Source of the DNA: Solicoccozyma terricola | Lineage: Eukaryota; Basidiomycota; Tremellomycetes; Filobasidiales; Piskurozymaceae | DNA: 13,483 nucleotides | Reading direction: 5' to 3' | Assembly: GCA_001600875.1 (NCBI GenBank) | Contig: BCLD01000031.1 | Span: 8,046 to 21,528, forward strand | Shown here: piece after piece, positions 8,323 to 13,483 of the stretch | How positions within the stretch are numbered: position 1 is the stretch's first letter | Layout of the letters: every line of letters begins with the position of its first letter | Position numbers and translations under genes: made by a program | Notes under the pieces: generated by a model | Databases searched by the model: none | Seen by the model: the letters and a program-made list of their open reading frames with translations, nothing else | What the model was told of the DNA's origin: nothing

Positions 8323-10855
8323 CTACACTTCCATGCCTCTCGAGTATACGAAGTCGGCATTCCCCCGCAATGGCTCCTGCAGTCTCGCCCACTCGAGGTA
8401 CAGACGTGCAGTGTACGCAGCCATGTCCACCTTGCGCCAGTGCGTCGCGCTCCAATTTTGTCCCGCCGTGGCGATCTGCTCGGCAAGCTGTTCCTGTCCC
8501 CCCTGTCCCTCGAGGTCGCCAATGAACTTAAAGGTAAAAGCATCAGCTTGCTCATCATCGGAGAGCGACATCCAAGCCATTCGCACTCACAAAGGTCAGC
8601 ACATCATGGACATCCGAATAGTCGATTTGAATAGGTATGTAGTGAACCCAGGGCTGTACTCGGAGGGACCACCATTCGGCTATGGAATAGATTCAATCAG
8701 ATGCCTGCGAGCTGCCGCAGCATTTGCTACCACTGACGCATGATTGTGCTCTTGAGAACCACGCTGCCAGCTGCGAACAGACGGTGCGCGCGTGCTGACC
8801 TATGCCAGCAGCGCGGCGATCAGGAACACGTCCCCAAGGAGAACAACAATAAATATGAGCTCACCAAGCGTTGCCATCGCTGACCGCCCAAACAAGTCAC
8901 GGCGGGGCACGCGGTACGTCAGTATCATGACCACCCAGCCCAAAGACCCTGTGTGACACTAACATGTCCAACGTGTACTTGTACTGCAGTGCCTCGTCTT
9001 TGGAGATCCGGTTGGCATTAAACTTGTACTCCTTGGTAAGTTCCTCGCATGTACCATCCGCCTTGTCGCATTCTGCCAGAGTTAACCAGTCTCAAACCGA
9101 GACGCGAAAAATGGTTTTGAACAGCAAGGACTACTCACGGATTGGCTGACCCGTAAACCCAATATTCAGGTATTTCTGATTCATGGCGCTCAGCGGTTTC
9201 CGCAACATGCTCTCATGCAACGACCGATCGTCTCCAGCAACCGGTGCCGACAGCACGCTGATTCCGCCTCTGGCATCCTCGGCAGTCAGTCTAACCAACC
9301 TCATGCGATGTGAAGACCGCCAGCCTGCCCATGGTTGAGTCTTGGCGTAATGAATGCCGGTGTTAGACCCCCGCCACATCAGCTGGTTGTGCTGGCGTGT
9401 TCGCCACTGGGGCGGCGCAAGTTCGCTCTCCTCCTCCCACTGCTCGACCGGTACGGCCAACACGTCCGAATTGAGCATCGTCTTGCTCAACGCCCATATC
9501 GGGCTCAGCTTGGCATTGATCGCGCGGTCAGAATTGATAGTGACACCGTGCAATTCCAGAGCTTCCGGGTACTGGCAAAGGTTAAACGTGGCGAAGTGAT
9601 CTGCTATCATCGTCTTCTGGTGCTTCGGTGCACGGGATTGCCGCATGTTGCGAGCTGGAGACGAGTCTGAGCATGCGTAAGACCAACCGCTCCTTTTGTC
9701 GCGTTCGCCTTCGGTGTGATTGTTGACTTGGCGGGATACAAGTACGCGCACGTACGCAAGGTCAGGTCGTAAACCTCTGAGAGCTCAGATGACACCAGTC
9801 TTAGACGTACGCTCGTTATGCTCGACTCGAGACATTAGTTCTTGCCTATGCTTCCACCCTATGAATCCCGTCGGGGTGTCGCCAGCAGAAAACACGACGG
9901 TCACGTCCGGCATCCACTTCTCGATACCGAAGTCTTTCAGCAAATCAACCTGCGCTTGAAGCCTCATCTCATGAATCCTCTCGTCCTTGAAGTTCTTCTT
10001 CGAGTCGATGGCGCCGTCCTTCAAAGACACTGAAAATGTGTTGGATTTTCCCGATGCTTCTTCAACTGCCTGGCGTAGTGCGAACGGAGAGATGGCACGG
10101 TAGATGTACAGGTCCTTGTTGATTTGGTCGTATTCGTCGGGAAGTGGCACGTTGTTGTCACTGATGTGCGAGGATCAGCCGCCGTCTACTGCACATTGAT
10201 TGGCTAACCGGACTCTAACTCACATGACAAACCGCCACCACTTGTCGAATCCCCTCGGTGGTGCCAAGCCGCCATTCCGCCTCTTGTACTCGCTCACGGC
10301 CTCTTTCAGGGTCTTGCTCTGCCGCTTGACCTTGCGCTCCCACTCGTCGCGGGCCTTCTTGATAAGTTGAAAGATAGGATGGCCAGTGGCGGTGGATGCA
10401 TGGTCGTCGACGGTCAAGAAAGCATTTGGAACTGAATGTTGGTGCATAGTACCATCTGTAACATAGTCGGGCAGACCGGCGAGAATGTTTGGAAAAGATG
10501 AACCTTCCTGTCGCGAGCGTTTCCAACCAAGACGTAATGCGTCCTGGATTGCCTCTATCCACGTCCCCCCCTCCTGGCTCTCGACCTCAAGCTCCGCGCG
10601 AGATCCTCGCCGTAGAATCTCATTGAGCGTCTCCTTGGCTGAGTCCTGACTTGACGGCCAGAAGAGATACGCAATCGAGGTCATGAACATGAGCAGGATC
10701 ACCAGCTTGNGATTGTTGCGCCTGCCAGACCAGCCGCGCCGGGTGGTATCCCGCCGTGCTGGACCGGTCNAGAGCCCATTCGGCGCCGAGGCGTAGCGCT
10801 CCGAGGCGTTCCAGATTCGACCAAGGATACCTGAAGAAGTAGATTGGTAGGCCAT
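8323..10855 (-). CDS. CAP10-like GT90 glycosyltransferase, eight exons
   Basis: The exons on the minus strand are 10855-10224, 10160-9811, 9726-9139, 9072-8964, 8879-8865, 8799-8738, 8679-8591 and 8526-8323. They give about 682 residues, close to Cryptococcus Cap10-type proteins. A long basic tail precedes the membrane segment at about 50-66 (LVILLMFMTSIAYLFW). GT90 landmarks follow: HPIFQLIKKARDEWERK, RQSKTLKEAVSEYKRR, PPRGFDKWWRFV, LPDEYDQI, FSAGDTPTGFIGWKHR and GWSYACSDSSP. Further on are LMWRGSNTG, YLNIGFTGQPIQC, DEALQYKYTLDIDGNAWSAR (about 550-568), HRLFAAGSVVLKSTIMPEW, PWVHYIPIQIDYSD and WRKVDMAAYTARLYLEWARL. Known GT90 members in this group include the Cryptococcus beta-1,2-xylosyltransferase Cxt1 and the capsule protein Cap10, and Golgi xylosyl transfer is a reasonable but unproven guess. 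The DGNAW motif sits on a 15-nt microexon. The acceptor of the third exon (ccaag at 9727) is the least certain junction. Bases 10710 and 10770 are ambiguous. Confidence 0.92.
8865..8879 (-). other. 15-nt microexon of the GT90 gene, encoding (I)DGNAW
   Basis: The exon CGATGGCAACGCTTG is flanked by a ggtcag acceptor and a gtgagc donor. It completes the conserved DG-x-x-(W/S) donor-site motif between TLD and SARAHRL. Introns of 84 and 65 nt flank it. Its length is a multiple of three, so skipping would delete the motif without changing frame. Confidence 0.75.
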
Positions 10856-11308
10856 GATATGCGGGACCTGCGTAATGGTAATTGAAAGGAGCTGATGCTC
10901 TGAGTATCCAAAGGCGTCATCCCACGCGCAGCGAAACCACCGTAACGATCCGCCCTAACACCGGGTTCGGCGAACACTCTCAATACCGCAGGATCCACCC
11001 CAATCGGGCAGCTGCGTCAGCGATTTTTCAGAGAAATGTCACACATGGTGCGGTGCAAGACACGCGATGTTCAGCGGAAGGCAAAGTAGCTACTGCATTC
11101 CACGGATCGTGACCAACGAGCGAAAGCCGCTGGTTTGTCTCCCAGCCTCGTGGCTGGGCCAGATAGAAGGGTACAGCCCCCAGCAGCGCGGTCAGGTTGT
11201 GAGCGGCGCTTCAAGGGCCTGACTGATCCTCTGTATAACTTGACTGCCAGGGAGCGAGCGAATTTCTTGTTTGCTTTTCTTGCTCAGGGCTTCGCCAACC
11301 TCTCAGAC
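10856..11308. promoter_or_regulatory. Divergent promoter region between the GT90 and PC-esterase-like genes
   Basis: These 453 bp lie between two opposed start codons. On the plus strand there is a CCAAT box at 11000-11004, the type bound by the HAP/NF-Y complex. A perfect hairpin follows at 11141-11158. I see no good TATA box. The reading frame of the plus-strand gene stays open back to 11135, but the first ATG is at 11309. Confidence 0.5.
11141..11158. repeat. Perfect hairpin, 7-bp arms, 4-nt loop
   Basis: CCCAGCC (11141-11147), tcgt, GGCTGGG (11152-11158). It lies about 150 bp before the plus-strand ATG and could sit in its 5' UTR. It is GC-rich enough to be stable in RNA, but short palindromes also occur by chance. 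Confidence 0.4.
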
Positions 11309-13194
11309 ATGTCCGCGCTTCCCGGCTGGTCCTCTTTCAAGTATCAGCTGCTCGATGCGAATGCAAGGCCCAGAACCGTTTCCCGACGTCTCATCTCCTT
11401 GGCTGTCTTTGCTTCGCTCCTCTTCATCTCAATAGCAAGCTTGCATGTCACCAGCAACGCGTTAGGAGCAATTATGGCGGCTGGCAAGGAGAGAACTCGG
11501 TGCCTGATCGGATGGCCCTACTATCCACTCATGGTACGAGATTTGTTGGACGAAGAGATGGTGGTCAGAAGCACAGGACTGAGTTTGTTGAACGTAGTAG
11601 ACAAGAAGTTTGGTGAGTTTGATCGACCGTGTTTCGCTCTGTGCCTTGTATTGATTTGTAATTCCAGGTCCTTGGTCAATGACCCTTCCAACAGGATCAA
11701 TTTACGCTCACACTGATTTCCTTCTCACCATCACCTGCGAATCCTCAGCACTGTCCGATAACCTCTGCCCGCCGACCTGGTATGTACACCTTCGCGGACC
11801 CATCGCCCACACGCTACCATACAACTCCGCCCTTTTCCTCCACGACCACGAAAGTGGGATCACCACCGCGAAAATCAACATTCCTCAGCCAGGCTTCTAC
11901 GAGCTCTGGGTCTGGCCGGAGTGNGGAGACCNTGNTGATTGCCCGATGGATCAGTCAAGTGGTCTGGAAGCCGCTAGGCCAGCCGTGGTAGGCAGCGGTG
12001 AGATTCTGGTTCATGTGCAGAGACCACGTGGCCATCGCGGCGTAGGAGTGGACGACGANGAGGAAAAGATTGGTTATGGAGCANCCTACCACGCGGAGAT
12101 CGACCACTTAAGGGAGTGTACTGTCTCGGATTATGAGGGTCGGACGGCGGCGCATGGGCGATGGATCAGCTTAGCACATGTAAGGGACAAATACAGGTCG
12201 CTTGAATGGGTCAGGAGTCATCTGGAAAGGAGTGGTGAGTTTCGGGGACCGAAGATGAGATGCAGCGTACTGACATACCCAATCTCCCTGCTCGCTAGCA
12301 TTTGACAACCACTCTGTCTACCCCACCGACTACGTCTTCGTCCCTTACAGATGCAAACGTTCGAGCGTGTCCTACCGGCGATTCATGGAAATGGTTCCCA
12401 CTGCCAAACACGTTGTGTACATTGGTGACTCAATCCTACGCACTTTCTTCTGTGGCCACGTCTATCCTGAGCTTCACGACGGACGCATCGATGGGGATTG
12501 CCGCTACTCGGAGGATATCGGAGGTTATCACTACTCGTCCAAGTCGTTCAACGTGACCACAGCAGCAGGAGCGCCCGTCCGGTTTTCGCAACGATTCATC
12601 CAGGGCCAACCACAGTCAGCGGTCGAGCGAATACGAGAACTGGTGGACTTGTACCCCGATGAGCCGGTCACGCACATAGTCACCAATGTGGGGCTGTGGC
12701 TGGCGAGAAACAACAGGGATGATTACACAGGCAGTGTCTTGTTCCTGCTTGAGACGCTGGCCAACACCTTTGGGGAACGAGTCCACATCACTTGGTTGGA
12801 CACGGTGTCAACCTCGCCCGGGGTGTACTGCTGGAAGGACTTGAAGAGGGCGAAATTAAGGTATCACGGAGACTGGGCAAGAGACGCTATCAACGATTTG
12901 AGGGAGAGGCGACCCGGCGTGAGGATCAACCAGGTCGATGCGTATCGACTGTCAGATTCCAGACCAGAAACGTCTTGGGATGGCAGGTGAGTGGTACTGG
13001 TCTTCCCTTTCTTTAAGAAGGTCCTCAAGTCCTATTTTCGCTACAGACACTACGTCAGCGAGGGCTTTACAGTACCGCCTCAAAGACAATTCGTGGGTGA
13101 CGCCGACACGGCCTACANGGAGTGGGTATGGGGAGCATGGTACGCGTGGTATCTGGAAGACTTGACTACGGAAGCCCTGCGAATTGGATCATAG
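11309..13194 (+). CDS. PC-esterase/NXPE-like type II membrane protein (candidate glycan O-acetyltransferase), four exons
   Basis: The exons are 11309-11612, 11668-12234, 12299-12986 and 13047-13194, giving about 568 residues with phases joining cleanly. A cytosolic tail precedes a membrane segment at about 28-45 (LISLAVFASLLFISIASL). The luminal N-terminal part (DFLLTITCESSALSD, then KINIPQPGFYELWVWPE) looks like an Ig/filamin-type beta domain, as in NXPE proteins. The C-terminal part carries VVYIGDSILRTFF (nucleophile Ser at about 335), THIVTNVGLWLARN, and SWDGRHYV with the Asp and His of a D-x-x-H pair at about 518 and 521. This gives the complete triad of the SGNH/PC-esterase fold shared by plant TBL O-acetyltransferases, CASD1 and Cryptococcus Cas1. 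No multi-pass acyl-carrier domain is attached, so esterase activity is also possible. Six ambiguous bases (11924, 11932, 11935, 12059, 12084, 13118) lie in exons 2 and 4. Pairing with the GT90 gene suggests action on the same glycan. Confidence 0.82.
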
Positions 13195-13418
13195 TGCTCG
13201 ATTGTCATTGAACGGAGATGCATACATGCATGTTATCTGTTGGCGAGTTGCCGAGATAGCGGGCGCTATAGGGCGGGATTTCTACTCACTTTGACGACGC
13301 CTAACCCTAAAATAAGCCACGTCACTCCGAGCGGAACGGCCGAAACGTGTTTGCCTGCCTTCGACATCGACCACCACCACATCGACCCTCAGACATGACT
13401 ACATGGTTGGCATAGCCC
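13195..13418. promoter_or_regulatory. Intergenic region holding the 3' end of the esterase gene and probably the promoter of the next gene
   Basis: The 224 bp after the stop at 13194 contain a telobox-like motif (13300-13310) and a run rich in C and A (cgaccaccaccacatcgacc) shortly before the next ATG. No gene was recognised inside. Confidence 0.4.
13300..13310. promoter_or_regulatory. Telobox-like motif CCTAACCCTAA
   Basis: This is nearly two units of the CCCTAA telomere repeat. Short internal copies occur upstream of fungal ribosomal-protein and translation genes, where Tbf1-type factors bind. It lies about 110 bp before the putative gene at 13419. Confidence 0.35.
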
Positions 13419-13483
13419 ATGATGGGGAGCAAAACCCGAGTCAAGAAACCATCCCCAACGCCATCATCTAGGATGATCTCAGG
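13419..13483 (+). CDS. Putative start of an unrecognised gene (runs off right edge)
   Basis: Two adjacent in-frame ATGs (13419, 13422) open a frame that stays open to the edge, reading MMGSKTRVKKPSPTPSSRMIS. The basic, Ser/Pro-rich start has no membrane segment, unlike the six genes to its left, so this may be the first gene outside the cluster. With 21 codons visible, no function can be given, and the frame could be chance. Confidence 0.3.
   Translation, partial: MMGSKTRVKKPSPTPSSRMIS

Noticed and set aside
8233..8743. Plus-strand open frames at the 3' end of the GT90 gene
   Set aside because: They overlap minus-strand exons that encode STIMPEW, PWVHYIPI and the C-terminal helix. No plus-strand family motif is visible.
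9335..9670. Plus-strand open frames over the GT90 third exon
   Set aside because: The minus strand carries the conserved WSYACSDSSP and LMWRGSNTG motifs. The plus frames are shadows.
1..13483. Bacterial capsule operon, CRISPR array, tRNA or rRNA genes, insertion sequence
   Set aside because: Many short GT-AG introns and fungal protein families rule out bacteria. I saw no regular repeats, tRNA-like cloverleaf, rRNA signature, terminal repeats or transposase motifs.

Overview
This window looks like a piece of a fungal nuclear genome, most likely a basidiomycete. The coding sequences are cut by many short introns (53 to 90 nt, mostly gtgagt or gtaagt donors and yag acceptors). The base composition is roughly half GC. 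The best-recognised protein families (the multi-intron O-fucosyltransferase-like family, GT61 and CAP10/GT90) are typical of basidiomycetes. The subphylum cannot be settled from sequence alone. Eleven ambiguous bases suggest a draft assembly.

Layout. Six genes alternate strictly in orientation (- + - + - +), so they form three divergent pairs and two convergent junctions. Pair 1 (1-3317): a truncated O-fucosyltransferase-like gene on the minus strand (1-375) and a complete ten-exon paralogue on the plus strand (1341-3317). Pair 2 (3756-7491): a fucosyltransferase-superfamily-like protein on the minus strand (3756 to about 4945) and a six-exon GT61 glycosyltransferase on the plus strand (5473-7491). 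Pair 3 (8323-13194): an eight-exon CAP10/GT90 glycosyltransferase on the minus strand (8323-10855) and a four-exon PC-esterase/NXPE-like GDS protein on the plus strand (11309-13194). A further gene probably starts at 13419 and runs off the right edge.

The exon structures were built by hand. I matched reading-frame phase, splice signals and family motifs across introns. No alignment or search was run.

Function. All six proteins begin with a short, usually basic tail and one hydrophobic segment, the architecture of type II Golgi enzymes. Four are glycosyltransferase-like, one (the truncated gene) is a paralogue of one of these, and the sixth belongs to a fold that includes polysaccharide O-acetyltransferases. 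Together they look like a gene cluster for building and decorating a fucose- and perhaps xylose-containing surface polysaccharide or glycan (capsule, exopolysaccharide or glycoprotein glycan). The pathway assignment is inference. The family assignments are strong for GT61 and GT90, good for the O-fucosyltransferase-like pair and the esterase, and weaker for the gene at 3756-4945.
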